A stretch of DNA of 37,082 nt from Pseudogemmobacter hezensis (GTDB lineage: Bacteria > Pseudomonadota > Alphaproteobacteria > Rhodobacterales > Rhodobacteraceae). The position numbers and the translations under genes are program-made. A model generated the notes under the pieces. It made no database searches. It worked only from the letters and a program-made list of their open reading frames with translations, and was not told the DNA's origin. The stretch spans positions 1 through 37,082 of the forward strand of contig NZ_JABJXT010000028.1 of NCBI RefSeq assembly GCF_013155295.1, in the 5' to 3' direction. Shown here one piece after another: positions 15,233 through 23,556 of this stretch (position 1 is the stretch's first letter; every line of letters begins with the position of its first letter).

Positions 15233-16234
15233 ATGCACGCAAACCCCAACGACCAGACGCTGAGCGTGCAGGGCATCAATAAGCGCTATGGCACATTCCA
15301 GGCGCTTAACGACGTCGGGATTGATGTAAAACGCGGCGAGTTTCTGACGCTGCTCGGGCCTTCGGGCTCGGGGAAGACCACGCTTCTGATGTCGGTTGCC
15401 GGTTTCATCCAGCCCGATTCGGGGAGGATCATGCTTGGCGCGCAGGACATCACCTTCGCCGCGCCCGAAAAGCGAAATTTCGGCATGGTGTTCCAGGGCT
15501 ATGCGCTGTTTCCGCATCTGAAGGTGCGTGAGAATGTGGCCTTCCCGCTGAAGATGCGCGGCATCCGCGGTGCGGCTGCGACGAAAAGCGTGGCTGAGGC
15601 GCTGGAGCTGGTGGGCCTTGCCGACAAGGGCGAGCGCTACCCGCGCGAGCTGTCGGGCGGCCAGCAGCAGCGCGTGGCACTGGCGCGGGCCATTGTTTTC
15701 CAGCCGCATCTTCTGCTGCTGGACGAGCCTCTCAGTGCACTTGATACCCAGCTGCGCGGCCAGCTGCAGACCGAGCTGAAACGGCTGCATCGCGCCGTGG
15801 GCCTGACCTTCATCTATGTCACCCATGACCAGGGCGAGGCCCTGTCGATGTCAGATCGCATCGCGGTGATGAAAGACGGCAGGATCGTGCAGCTCGGCGC
15901 CCCCTCCGCGCTTTACAACCGCCCCGCCAACCGTTTCGTGGCCGAATTTCTGGGGGTCGAGAATTTTCTGCCCGAACGCCTGACCGGCAGGCAGGGTCTG
16001 CTGGCGGTGCGTGCCTCTGCGCTGTCGCTGGCGGGCAAGGCCGGGCGTATCAGCGCCAGGGTCAGCGATCTGGACTATCACGGCGCCGAGATCCGCTACA
16101 CCGCCCAGACCGAATGCGGCCTGTCGCTGCGGTTCAACCTCAGCCTGCGCGACGCAGCCCACGTGCCGCAGGAAAATGAAAACGTCACGCTGGACTGGCA
16201 GGAGAAAGACGCCCTGCCCTTCCCCGCAGCCTGA
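15233..16234 (+). CDS. potA: Polyamine-type ABC importer ATPase (PotA-like)
   Basis: 333 residues with AGGA seven bases upstream of the ATG. Walker A GPSGSGKTT (42-50), Q-loop GMVFQGYALFPH, signature LSGGQQQRVALARA, Walker B LLLLDEPLSALD and H-switch YVTHDQGEA are all canonical. After residue 240 follows a C-terminal TOBE-type regulatory domain, giving the usual PotA length and not the short form. It is the first gene of a run that ends with catabolic enzymes, so the ligand is more likely a cationic or amidated nutrient than a housekeeping polyamine. Confidence 0.92.
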   Translation: MHANPNDQTLSVQGINKRYGTFQALNDVGIDVKRGEFLTLLGPSGSGKTTLLMSVAGFIQPDSGRIMLGAQDITFAAPEKRNFGMVFQGYALFPHLKVRENVAFPLKMRGIRGAAATKSVAEALELVGLADKGERYPRELSGGQQQRVALARAIVFQPHLLLLDEPLSALDTQLRGQLQTELKRLHRAVGLTFIYVTHDQGEALSMSDRIAVMKDGRIVQLGAPSALYNRPANRFVAEFLGVENFLPERLTGRQGLLAVRASALSLAGKAGRISARVSDLDYHGAEIRYTAQTECGLSLRFNLSLRDAAHVPQENENVTLDWQEKDALPFPAA

Positions 16235-16289
16235 CAGTCCGGGCGTCAACCGATCAACAATAAATCCAAACCACAACAGGGAATTGAAA

Positions 16290-17390
16290 ATGGAGCAACA
16301 AAGCTTTGCCCAAGATTATGCTGAAATCATGCGCGAGCAAAGCGCACGCGGCATAAGCCGTCGCGCCATTCTGCGCTCGGCGCTGGCGATGGGGGTCGCG
16401 CCCCTTGCACTGGGTGCGGGCCGTGTTTTCGCTGAAACCCGCCCGGAGGTGGTGCTGGTCAACTGGGGCGGCCTTTCGGTCGAAGTCTTCCAGAAGGCCT
16501 TTGCCGATCCCTTCAACGCGGCGGGCGGCAATCTGGTGATCGACGGCTCGGGCCCGCTGAACGGCAAGATCCTGACCATGGTGCAGTCGAATGCCGTGAC
16601 CTGGGACATTTGCGATGCCGGCGTCACCACCATCGCCGATCTGGGGCCGAAAGGCGCGCTTGAACAGATTGACTATGAGATCGTCGACAAGTCGAAAGTC
16701 GTCGACGGCTTCGCCTATGACCTTGGCGTGGTGAACTATTTCTTCTCATCGGTCATGGCCTGGGATACCTCGAAGATCGAGGGCCAGCCCAGCCCGGCCG
16801 ATTTCTTCGATATCGAAAAGATCCCCGGCCGTCGCATGATCCGCAAGGACAGCCAGGCGATGCTGGAGCTGGCGCTGCTTGCCGATGGCGTGGCACCTGC
16901 CGATCTCTATCCGCTGGATGTCGAGCGGGCGCTGGCGAAATTCGAAAGCATCCGCGAGCATCTGCTGTTCTGGTCGTCGGGGGCGGAAAGCCAAAGCCTG
17001 CTGCGCGACGGCGAATGCGTCATGGGCTTCCTGTGGTCGACCCGCGCCAATATGCTGAAAGAAGAGACCGAAGGCCGCATCGACTATACCTTCGAGAAAG
17101 GCCTGCTGCAGCCTGGCATCTGGGTGGTGCCCAAGGGCAACCCGGCTGGCAAAGAGGCGTTCCACGCCATCGCCTCGATGCAAAGCGCGGCTGAGCAGAT
17201 CATCTTGCTTGAGCAGATGGGCAATGGCCCGGCGAACCCGGCAGGCTCGGATCTGGTGCCCGAGGCACTGAAAGCGGTCAACCCCTCTGACCCGGCCAAT
17301 ACCGCCGTCCAGGCCAAGGTCAGCGCCGAGTGGTATTTCGAGAACCACACCGCAGTCTATCAGGAATTCCTGGACCGGATCGCCTCCTGA
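16290..17390 (+). CDS. Polyamine-type ABC importer substrate-binding protein (PotD-like), Tat signal
   Basis: 366 residues from the ATG at 16290 (AGGGA seven bases upstream); the longer frame before it overlaps the ATPase gene. A twin-arginine signal, ISRRAILRSALAMG, then a hydrophobic stretch and GRVFAET point to Tat export. The mature part is an extracellular family-1 binding protein: VVLVNWGGLSVEVFQKAFADPF, SNAVTWDICDAG, GVVNYFFSSVMAWDTSK, MGFLWSTRAN. These match the PotD/PotF layout, but the ligand-contact residues cannot be assigned by eye. Substrate unknown; a compound with a cationic amine or guanidino group would suit the enzymes downstream. Confidence 0.9.
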   Translation: MEQQSFAQDYAEIMREQSARGISRRAILRSALAMGVAPLALGAGRVFAETRPEVVLVNWGGLSVEVFQKAFADPFNAAGGNLVIDGSGPLNGKILTMVQSNAVTWDICDAGVTTIADLGPKGALEQIDYEIVDKSKVVDGFAYDLGVVNYFFSSVMAWDTSKIEGQPSPADFFDIEKIPGRRMIRKDSQAMLELALLADGVAPADLYPLDVERALAKFESIREHLLFWSSGAESQSLLRDGECVMGFLWSTRANMLKEETEGRIDYTFEKGLLQPGIWVVPKGNPAGKEAFHAIASMQSAAEQIILLEQMGNGPANPAGSDLVPEALKAVNPSDPANTAVQAKVSAEWYFENHTAVYQEFLDRIAS

Positions 17391-17413
17391 GCCGGACCAC
17401 CATCTCTGGCTGA

Positions 17414-17476
17414 GGGCGGCCGCGCCGCCCCTGGCCTTACGCGTCACACCTGCCCCGCAAAGGGCCGGTGTGGCGC
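17414..17476 (+). repeat. Two intergenic stem-loops after the binding-protein gene
   Basis: First stem GGGCGGC/GCCGCCC with a CGC loop (17414-17430); second stem GCG-T-CACACC against GGTGTG-G-CGC with a 16-base loop (17441-17476). They fill the 128-base gap between binding protein and permease and probably stabilise the upstream mRNA or partly terminate, giving more binding protein than permease. The in-frame GTG at 17468 lies inside the second stem, which argues against its use as the permease start. Confidence 0.55.
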
Positions 17477-17518
17477 ACGCGCCCCTCTTTCCAACCGAGC
17501 AAGCTGGACCATAATTCC

Positions 17519-18361
17519 GTGCGCATTCTTGCCAATCCGATGCTTCGCTACTGGCTGCTGATCGCGCCCGCGCTTCTGGCGATGGCGGTCTTCTATTTCT
17601 ACCCGATCAGCCATGTCCTGTGGATGAGCGTCACGCTGCCCGAACCCGGGGTCTCGAATTTCGAAAGCCTCGCGGCCTCGCGTTCGGTGCAAAGGATGCT
17701 CTGGACGACCCTGCGCATCGCGGTTCTCTCGACGATGATCTCGCTGATCCTGGCCTATTTCGTGGCCTATGTGATCTCGACCGTCGATGAGCGCCGCCGT
17801 CGTCTGTTGTTCATGGGGGTGGTGATCTCGCTCTGGATTTCGGTGCTGGTGCGGGCCTTTGCCTGGTTCGCCCTGCTGCGAAATGACGGGCTGATCAACC
17901 AGGCGCTGATCGGCATGGGGCTGATCGACAGGCCGCTGCCGCTGATGTGGAACGAATTCGCGGTGCTGGTGGGCATGGTGCATTACATGCTGCCGCTGGC
18001 GATCCTGCCGCTTTACTCGGGGATGCAGTCGATCGATCCGCGCCTTGTCGCCGCCGCACGCGGGCTGGGGGCCAGCCGGATGACCGCCTTCTGGAAGATC
18101 TGGTTCCCGCTGACCCTGCCCGGCGTTTTCGCGGCCTCGATCCTTGTTTTCATCTATTCGCTGGGCTTCTACGTCACGCCCGCGCTGTTGGGTGGCGGCA
18201 AGAAGATGATGGTCGCCGAATATATCAAGGTCCAGATCCTTGAGGTGGTGAACTGGGGCCTCGGCTCGGCGCTTGCCACGCTCTTGCTGATCTTCGTCCT
18301 GGTGACGCTGGCGATTGTCAGCCGCGTCGTCGATCTGCGCAAAGTATTCGGAGCGGGCTGA
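17519..18361 (+). CDS. potB: Polyamine-type ABC importer permease (PotB-like)
   Basis: About 280 residues if translation starts at the GTG at 17519; a GTG at 17468 is in frame but sits in a hairpin, and an ATG at 17540 is a third option. There are six membrane segments, and the cytoplasmic EAA loop reads VAAARGLGASRMTAFWKIWFPLTLPG, as expected for the binding-protein-dependent permease family. It ends one base before the second permease start and forms the membrane channel with it. Confidence 0.88.
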   Translation: MRILANPMLRYWLLIAPALLAMAVFYFYPISHVLWMSVTLPEPGVSNFESLAASRSVQRMLWTTLRIAVLSTMISLILAYFVAYVISTVDERRRRLLFMGVVISLWISVLVRAFAWFALLRNDGLINQALIGMGLIDRPLPLMWNEFAVLVGMVHYMLPLAILPLYSGMQSIDPRLVAAARGLGASRMTAFWKIWFPLTLPGVFAASILVFIYSLGFYVTPALLGGGKKMMVAEYIKVQILEVVNWGLGSALATLLLIFVLVTLAIVSRVVDLRKVFGAG

Positions 18362-18362
18362 G

Positions 18363-19154
18363 ATGTCGGATACATTGCGCCAGGAACCCACAATCGTCAC
18401 CAAATCCCTTGCCTGGGCGGTGATCTGCTATCTCGTGCTGCCGATCACGGTGGTGGTCTCGGTCTCGCTGACCGACCGGCCCTATCTCTCGCTGCCCTCG
18501 GAAGGCGTGTCGCTGCAATATTACGAAAAGCTCTTCACCTCGTCGGAATGGCTGTCCTCGATCTGGCAGAGCTTTGTCATCGCCACCGTCTCGACCGCGA
18601 TCTGCGGCGTGCTGGGCACGCTTGCCGCTATTGGCTGCTGGCGGATCGGCTCGGGGCTGGCGAATGTGGTGCGGATGGCGATGCTGATCCCGCTGATGCT
18701 GCCCTCGATGATCTATGCGCTTGGCGCCTATCAGGTCTGGGCGGGGTTTGGCTGGGTCAATACCTATACCGGCATCATCATAGCCCATGCCATGACCGGC
18801 ATGCCCTATGTGGTGATCACCGTCTCGACCTCGCTTGCCGGGCTTGACCCAAAGCTGGAGCAGGCCGCGCGCAATCTGGGTGCCACCATGGGCCAGAGCC
18901 TGCGTCATGTGATCATCCCCAATATCAGGCCCGGCGTGATTTCGGGGCTGGTCTTCGCCTTCATCCATTCCTGGGATGAGCTGGTGATCGCCCTCTTCAT
19001 CGCGGGGCGCAATGTCTTCACTCTGCCGCGCCGGATGTGGGACGGGATCAACGAACATCTTGATCCGACCATGGCCGCCGTCGCCACCGTGCTGATCTTT
19101 CTGACCGTGATCCTGCTGGCCGCCGAATTCTTCCTGCGCGGCAAGAAACGCTGA
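18363..19154 (+). CDS. potC: Polyamine-type ABC importer permease (PotC-like)
   Basis: 263 residues from the ATG at 18363, one base after the PotB-like stop. Six membrane segments and an EAA loop, QAARNLGATMGQSLRHVIIPNIRPG, identify it as the second permease. The motif SWDELVIALFIAG near the C-terminus is typical of PotC. A longer frame upstream only overlaps the first permease. The next gene starts 32 bases later, so the enzymes downstream are probably co-transcribed. Confidence 0.9.
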   Translation: MSDTLRQEPTIVTKSLAWAVICYLVLPITVVVSVSLTDRPYLSLPSEGVSLQYYEKLFTSSEWLSSIWQSFVIATVSTAICGVLGTLAAIGCWRIGSGLANVVRMAMLIPLMLPSMIYALGAYQVWAGFGWVNTYTGIIIAHAMTGMPYVVITVSTSLAGLDPKLEQAARNLGATMGQSLRHVIIPNIRPGVISGLVFAFIHSWDELVIALFIAGRNVFTLPRRMWDGINEHLDPTMAAVATVLIFLTVILLAAEFFLRGKKR

Positions 19155-19186
19155 CCCCATCCCGCCCTTCCGGAGCACCAACTGCC

Positions 19187-20773
19187 ATGACCGTCTTCAA
19201 AGACGCCCCCCTCAAGCGCGACGCCATGTCCTGGATTGACGACAATCTGGGGCAGCTTTCGCAAGACCATATGACGATATGGAACTTCCACGAGCCGTCC
19301 TGGCGCGAATACCGCTCGGCTGCCTGGTATGTCGAACGGCTGCGCGCCGAGGGTTTCACCGTCGAAGAGCGTTCGGGCGGAATGGACACCGCCTTTTGCG
19401 CCACCTGGTCGAATGGCGACGGCCCGACCATCGGCGGCTATGCCGAATATGACGCGGTGCCAGGCCAGTCGCAGGCGCCAGTGCCCTACCGCGCGCCGCG
19501 CGAGGGCGTCTCGAAATATGCCGCGGGCCATACCGACCCGCATTCGGCGCTTGGGATAGGCTCGCTGACCGGGTTCCTTGCCGCCAAGGCGGTGATGGAG
19601 AAACACGGGATCAGGGGGCGGCTGAAATACCTGGGCGAGCCGGCCGAGAAGATGTGCGGATCAAAACCCGTCCATGCCGCGAAAGGCTATTACGACGATC
19701 TGGATGCGGCGATCAGCTTTCACCCGCACTCTTTCCCGGCGCTGACCAATGGCTGTTTCTGGGACACCCATTCCGCCCCCTACTGGAGCCGGATCTATAC
19801 CTTTGAATGCGACGAGCCCGAGACCTGGCAGCAGTCGAAGGCCATCTCGGGCGTCGCCCATACCCATTCCAGCGCCCGCGCGCCCGGCGCGATTGACGCG
19901 GTCTGCATGATGTATACCTCGGGCAAATATATGAAGGAAAGCATGCTGCCCCATCACGGCAGCTGGACGCTGAACGAATATATCCTGAAGGCGGGCCATG
20001 CGGCGGCGGACAATATCGCACCGGGGCTGGGGCAAATCCAGTATTCCTTCCGTGGCCCGACGCTTGACATGTGCGAGCGCGTCTTCGAGGTGCTTGACCG
20101 CAACGCCGATCATATCGCCGCGATGACCCATTGCCGCGTGACAAAGGCCTGGATCACCCGCTGCCGCCCCGGCCTTCCCAACCATGCCATGGCCGAAGTG
20201 ACCTTCCGCAATTTCGAGGAAATCGGCGCTCCGGTCTGGGGCGAGGCAGGTAAGGACTTCGCCCGCCAGATTATGACCGGCCTTGGCAGGGACGCGCTGG
20301 ACCAGCCTTTCGTCGACGGTCATGACCGCCTGACGCCGCCCTGGGAGGCCGAAAAGTCCTTCCGCGCAACGCTGCCCTCCTGGCAGAAGAACCTCGCGGC
20401 GGATGACTATGTCGAATACACATGGCACGCGCCGACAGTGCGGCTTTATGTGGCCCGTCCGACGCTGGCCTCGCCCGATGGCTATCGCTACGGCGAATGG
20501 ACCCGCAATGCGATGGGCGGCGTTCCGGCCTGTATCGACCCGATGTGGTCGACCGCGGGCCGCGTGGTCGCTGCAACGATCCTCGATCTTCTGACCGATG
20601 GTAAAAGCCTTGCGGCTGCACAGGCGGAATACCTTGAGCGCTCGGGCGGCGGGCGCGGTGCGCCCGGCTGGACCGCGCCGCTGCTGCCCGGAACCTTCGA
20701 GGCCCCCACCGACTATGGCTGGCCCGAATATATCACCACGCCGCGCGGCGATGGCTGGTCGCACCCCGGCTGA
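19187..20773 (+). CDS. M20-family amidohydrolase (AbgB/M20D-like) with altered metal ligand
   Basis: 528 residues, cytoplasmic. The family pattern of AbgB and related amidohydrolases is present: GGYAEYDAVPG (residues 83-93), then GHTDPHSALG (114-123), then LGEPAEK (149-155), DAAISFHPH and, near the end, a Gly-rich AMGGVPACIDPMWS. These enzymes cleave an acyl or aryl amide of an amino acid. In M20D enzymes the second motif normally reads GHxCGH, with Cys and His as metal ligands; here Asp-Pro-His replaces Cys-Gly-His. The protein is also longer than the usual 400-480. GGAG precedes the ATG. It probably removes an acyl group from the imported compound, but this is inference. Confidence 0.82.
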   Translation: MTVFKDAPLKRDAMSWIDDNLGQLSQDHMTIWNFHEPSWREYRSAAWYVERLRAEGFTVEERSGGMDTAFCATWSNGDGPTIGGYAEYDAVPGQSQAPVPYRAPREGVSKYAAGHTDPHSALGIGSLTGFLAAKAVMEKHGIRGRLKYLGEPAEKMCGSKPVHAAKGYYDDLDAAISFHPHSFPALTNGCFWDTHSAPYWSRIYTFECDEPETWQQSKAISGVAHTHSSARAPGAIDAVCMMYTSGKYMKESMLPHHGSWTLNEYILKAGHAAADNIAPGLGQIQYSFRGPTLDMCERVFEVLDRNADHIAAMTHCRVTKAWITRCRPGLPNHAMAEVTFRNFEEIGAPVWGEAGKDFARQIMTGLGRDALDQPFVDGHDRLTPPWEAEKSFRATLPSWQKNLAADDYVEYTWHAPTVRLYVARPTLASPDGYRYGEWTRNAMGGVPACIDPMWSTAGRVVAATILDLLTDGKSLAAAQAEYLERSGGGRGAPGWTAPLLPGTFEAPTDYGWPEYITTPRGDGWSHPG

Positions 20774-20829
20774 TCCAGCCGGTTTCACACCCCTTTTTAT
20801 ACCGATCCCGAAAGTCCCGGAGCAGATCC

Positions 20830-21837
20830 ATGTCCATCATCACTGAAGGCGAATATCGCTATAACCAGCTGATCAAGCAGTTCCCCTCACAGGCGGAACC
20901 GGCTTTTGAAAGCGCAGAACAACAAGAGCTGGTCTGGGGCCAGGTCTGGGGCTGCGACAATGATGTGGGCCAGATCCGCAAAGTCCTGATGCACCGCCCC
21001 GGCGATGAGCTGAACGTCGTTGATCCGACCAAGCGGATCCCCGGCATCAACGCCTTTGGCGAGGTAGACAAGGGCTGGTACTGGCGCGGCGATGTGATCC
21101 CGACGCTGGCCGGGATGCAGGCCCAGCATGACGCCTATGCCGCCGCCCTGCGCGAGGAAGGTGCCGAGGTCGTCTATGTCGACAAGGCCGCGCCGGGCAA
21201 GATGAAGCAGGTCTATACCCGTGACAGCGTGATCGCGGTCAAGGGTGGCGCCATTATCACCCGCCTCGGCCCGCCGATCCGGCGCGGCGAAGAGCTTCCC
21301 GTCACCCGCACCCTTGCCGCGATGGGCATGCCGATCCTGCGCACCATCTCTGGCATCGGCCTGATGGAGGGTGGCAGCTTTGCCTGGATCCGCCCCAATC
21401 TGGCGGTGGTCGGCCTCTCAAGCCGCGTCGACCGCGAGGGCGCGCGCCAGCTGGCCGAGGTGCTGGCGACCCAGGGCGTCGAACTTCTGATGGTCGAGCT
21501 GACGGGCTACCGCCTTCACATCGACGGCACCTTCGTAATGGTCGATGAAAACACCGCTTTCGTGAACCCGACCATCGTGCCCTTCTGGTTCCTTGAGAAA
21601 CTGAAATCACTGGGCATCCACGTGATCGAGGTGCATCACGAAGACAACAACTGGGTGGTCAACTGCCTTGCCGTGCGGCCAGGCCGGGTGCTGATGTCGA
21701 CCGGCCTTTCCGACCATACCGCCGAGCAATTCGACAAGGCCGGGATCTCGGTCCGATTTGTCGATTACGACAAGGTGGCGCTTGGCGGTGGCGGGCTGCA
21801 TTGCTCGACTGCGCCACTGGTGCGCGACAGCCTCTGA
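20830..21837 (+). CDS. Guanidino-group-modifying (pentein) enzyme: deiminase/dimethylargininase/amidinotransferase family
   Basis: 335 residues. The catalytic set of the pentein superfamily is complete: TRDS (130-133), EGG (180-182), His in RLHIDGTF (H230) and a C-terminal nucleophile Cys in GGGGLHCSTAPL (C325). This is the Cys-His-Glu/Asp machinery that attacks a guanidinium carbon, as in arginine deiminase, DDAH, agmatine deiminase and amidinotransferases. It is shorter than arginine deiminase (about 410) and longer than DDAH (about 255-285). Deimination would give a ureido compound plus ammonia (or citrulline plus amine), and the carbamoylase two genes later would be the natural next step. 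No signal peptide. Exact substrate unknown. Confidence 0.87.
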   Translation: MSIITEGEYRYNQLIKQFPSQAEPAFESAEQQELVWGQVWGCDNDVGQIRKVLMHRPGDELNVVDPTKRIPGINAFGEVDKGWYWRGDVIPTLAGMQAQHDAYAAALREEGAEVVYVDKAAPGKMKQVYTRDSVIAVKGGAIITRLGPPIRRGEELPVTRTLAAMGMPILRTISGIGLMEGGSFAWIRPNLAVVGLSSRVDREGARQLAEVLATQGVELLMVELTGYRLHIDGTFVMVDENTAFVNPTIVPFWFLEKLKSLGIHVIEVHHEDNNWVVNCLAVRPGRVLMSTGLSDHTAEQFDKAGISVRFVDYDKVALGGGGLHCSTAPLVRDSL

Positions 21838-21926
21838 TCATTGTGCTCCCGGCGGCAGCAATCCCCCGCCGGGGCCTCTCACATATCTCCCTACTCTCTC
21901 TCCCTGTCACTTGCCGGAGCCCAACC

Positions 21927-23555
21927 ATGTCTTCCCTGTCGCCGCTGACCGTTGCGGATTATATTTGCCAAAGCCTCAGCGCCAACGGGATCGACACCGT
22001 TTTCGGCATCCCCGGCGTGCATACGGTCGAGCTTTACCGCGCGCTCGCCGACAGCGCGCTGCGCCATGTCACGCCGCGCAACGAACAGGGCGCAGGCTTC
22101 ATGGCCGATGGCTATGCGCGCGCCTCAGGCAAGGTTGCGGCCTGTTTCACCATCACCGGGCCGGGGCTGACGAATATCGCCACCGCCATGGGCCAGGCCC
22201 TGGCCGATTGCGTGCCGATGCTGGTGATTTCCTCGGTCAACCCAACCGGGCGGATGGGATCGGGCCAGGGCTGGCTGCATGAGCTGCCCGACCAGCGTGC
22301 CTTTGCCGCCCAGGTCTCGGTCTTCAGCCATACGCTTCTTGACCCGGCAGAGCTGCCCCAGGTGCTGGCCCGCGCCTTTGCCACCTTCCATTCGACCCGG
22401 CCCGGCCCGGTTCATATCGAGATCCCGGTCAATCATTTTACAACCGATATGCCGGAAGGCTGCCCGGCTCCGGCGCGGATCCCGCTGCCTGGGCGGCCCA
22501 GCCCCGATTCAGCGCGTCTCGCAGACCTGACCGATCTGTGCCGCACAGCAAAACAGCCGGTGATCCTGGCCGGAGGCGGGGCTGCCGATGCCGCCGCCCT
22601 GCTGCAAAGCCTGGCGGAAAGGCTGGATGCGCCCATGGTGATGACCTGCAACGGGCGCGGCATCCTGCCTGACGGGCATGACCTGGCGGTGCCCTGCTCT
22701 CCGGCGCTGCCGCCGGTTCGCAGGCTGATCGAAGAGGCCGATCTGATCCTGGCCCTCGGCACCGAAATCGGCCCGGCGGAATATGACTTCTATAACAGTG
22801 GTGCAATGCAGCCAAAAGGACGCCTGGTGCGCGTCGACATCGACGCCGGCCGTATCATGCGCGGCGCGAAAGCCGACCTCGGGTTGGTCAGCGATACCGG
22901 GCTCGCGGTTCGGGCGCTGCTGGACATGCTGCCAGCAGACAATGCGGAAACGGGCGGCAAGTCGCGGGCAGCAGCCGCGCGCGAGGCTGTCAGCGCCGTC
23001 ACCTCGCCAATGTACCTCGCAGGCCAGAAGCTGCTGGCAACCATCCGCGACACGCTGCCTGAAGTGATCGTCGCAGGCGATTCCGCGCAGCCCGTCTATG
23101 CCGCGATGATGCATTTCGGCACCAACCGGCCCCGCACCTGGTTCTGCTCGGCCACGGGTTTCGGCACGCTTGGCTATGCGGTTTCGGCAGCAACCGGGGC
23201 CTGGCTTGCCACCGGACGCCCGGTCGTCGCACTGGTCGGCGACGGCGGCCTGCAGTTCAACCTGGGAGAGATCGCAACCGCACGAGAGATCGGTTGCCCG
23301 CTGATCATCGCCCTGTGGAACAACAAAGGCTATTTCGAAATCAAAAACTACATGGCGCGGCGCGACATTCCAACGCTCGGGGTGGATCTCTTCACCCCTG
23401 ATTTCGGCCTTCTGGCCACGGGGTTCGACTGCGCAACCGAAGCATTGGTGGCGCCGGAACAGCTGTCCGAGGCACTCATCGCTGCAGCGGGGCGGACGCG
23501 GCCAACGCTTCTCGATATCGACGAGGCGGGGTTCCTCGCCGCTGGAGAGAAGTAA
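21927..23555 (+). CDS. Thiamine-diphosphate-dependent 2-oxoacid decarboxylase / acetolactate synthase-like enzyme
   Basis: 542 residues from the ATG at 21927 (GGAG seven bases upstream); the in-frame extension to 21801 runs through the pentein gene. Catalytic Glu in TPRNEQGAGFMADGYAR (E53), ThDP/Mg motif GDGGLQFNLGEIATAREIGC then LWNNKGYFEIKNY. The family includes AruI, which decarboxylates 2-oxo-5-guanidinovalerate in the arginine transaminase route; with a guanidino-active enzyme upstream and a 2-hydroxyacid dehydrogenase downstream, an AruI-like role is attractive but unproven. It differs clearly from the ThDP enzyme at 10504-12177, which is not a recent duplicate. Confidence 0.88.
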   Translation: MSSLSPLTVADYICQSLSANGIDTVFGIPGVHTVELYRALADSALRHVTPRNEQGAGFMADGYARASGKVAACFTITGPGLTNIATAMGQALADCVPMLVISSVNPTGRMGSGQGWLHELPDQRAFAAQVSVFSHTLLDPAELPQVLARAFATFHSTRPGPVHIEIPVNHFTTDMPEGCPAPARIPLPGRPSPDSARLADLTDLCRTAKQPVILAGGGAADAAALLQSLAERLDAPMVMTCNGRGILPDGHDLAVPCSPALPPVRRLIEEADLILALGTEIGPAEYDFYNSGAMQPKGRLVRVDIDAGRIMRGAKADLGLVSDTGLAVRALLDMLPADNAETGGKSRAAAAREAVSAVTSPMYLAGQKLLATIRDTLPEVIVAGDSAQPVYAAMMHFGTNRPRTWFCSATGFGTLGYAVSAATGAWLATGRPVVALVGDGGLQFNLGEIATAREIGCPLIIALWNNKGYFEIKNYMARRDIPTLGVDLFTPDFGLLATGFDCATEALVAPEQLSEALIAAAGRTRPTLLDIDEAGFLAAGEK

Positions 23556-23556
23556 G

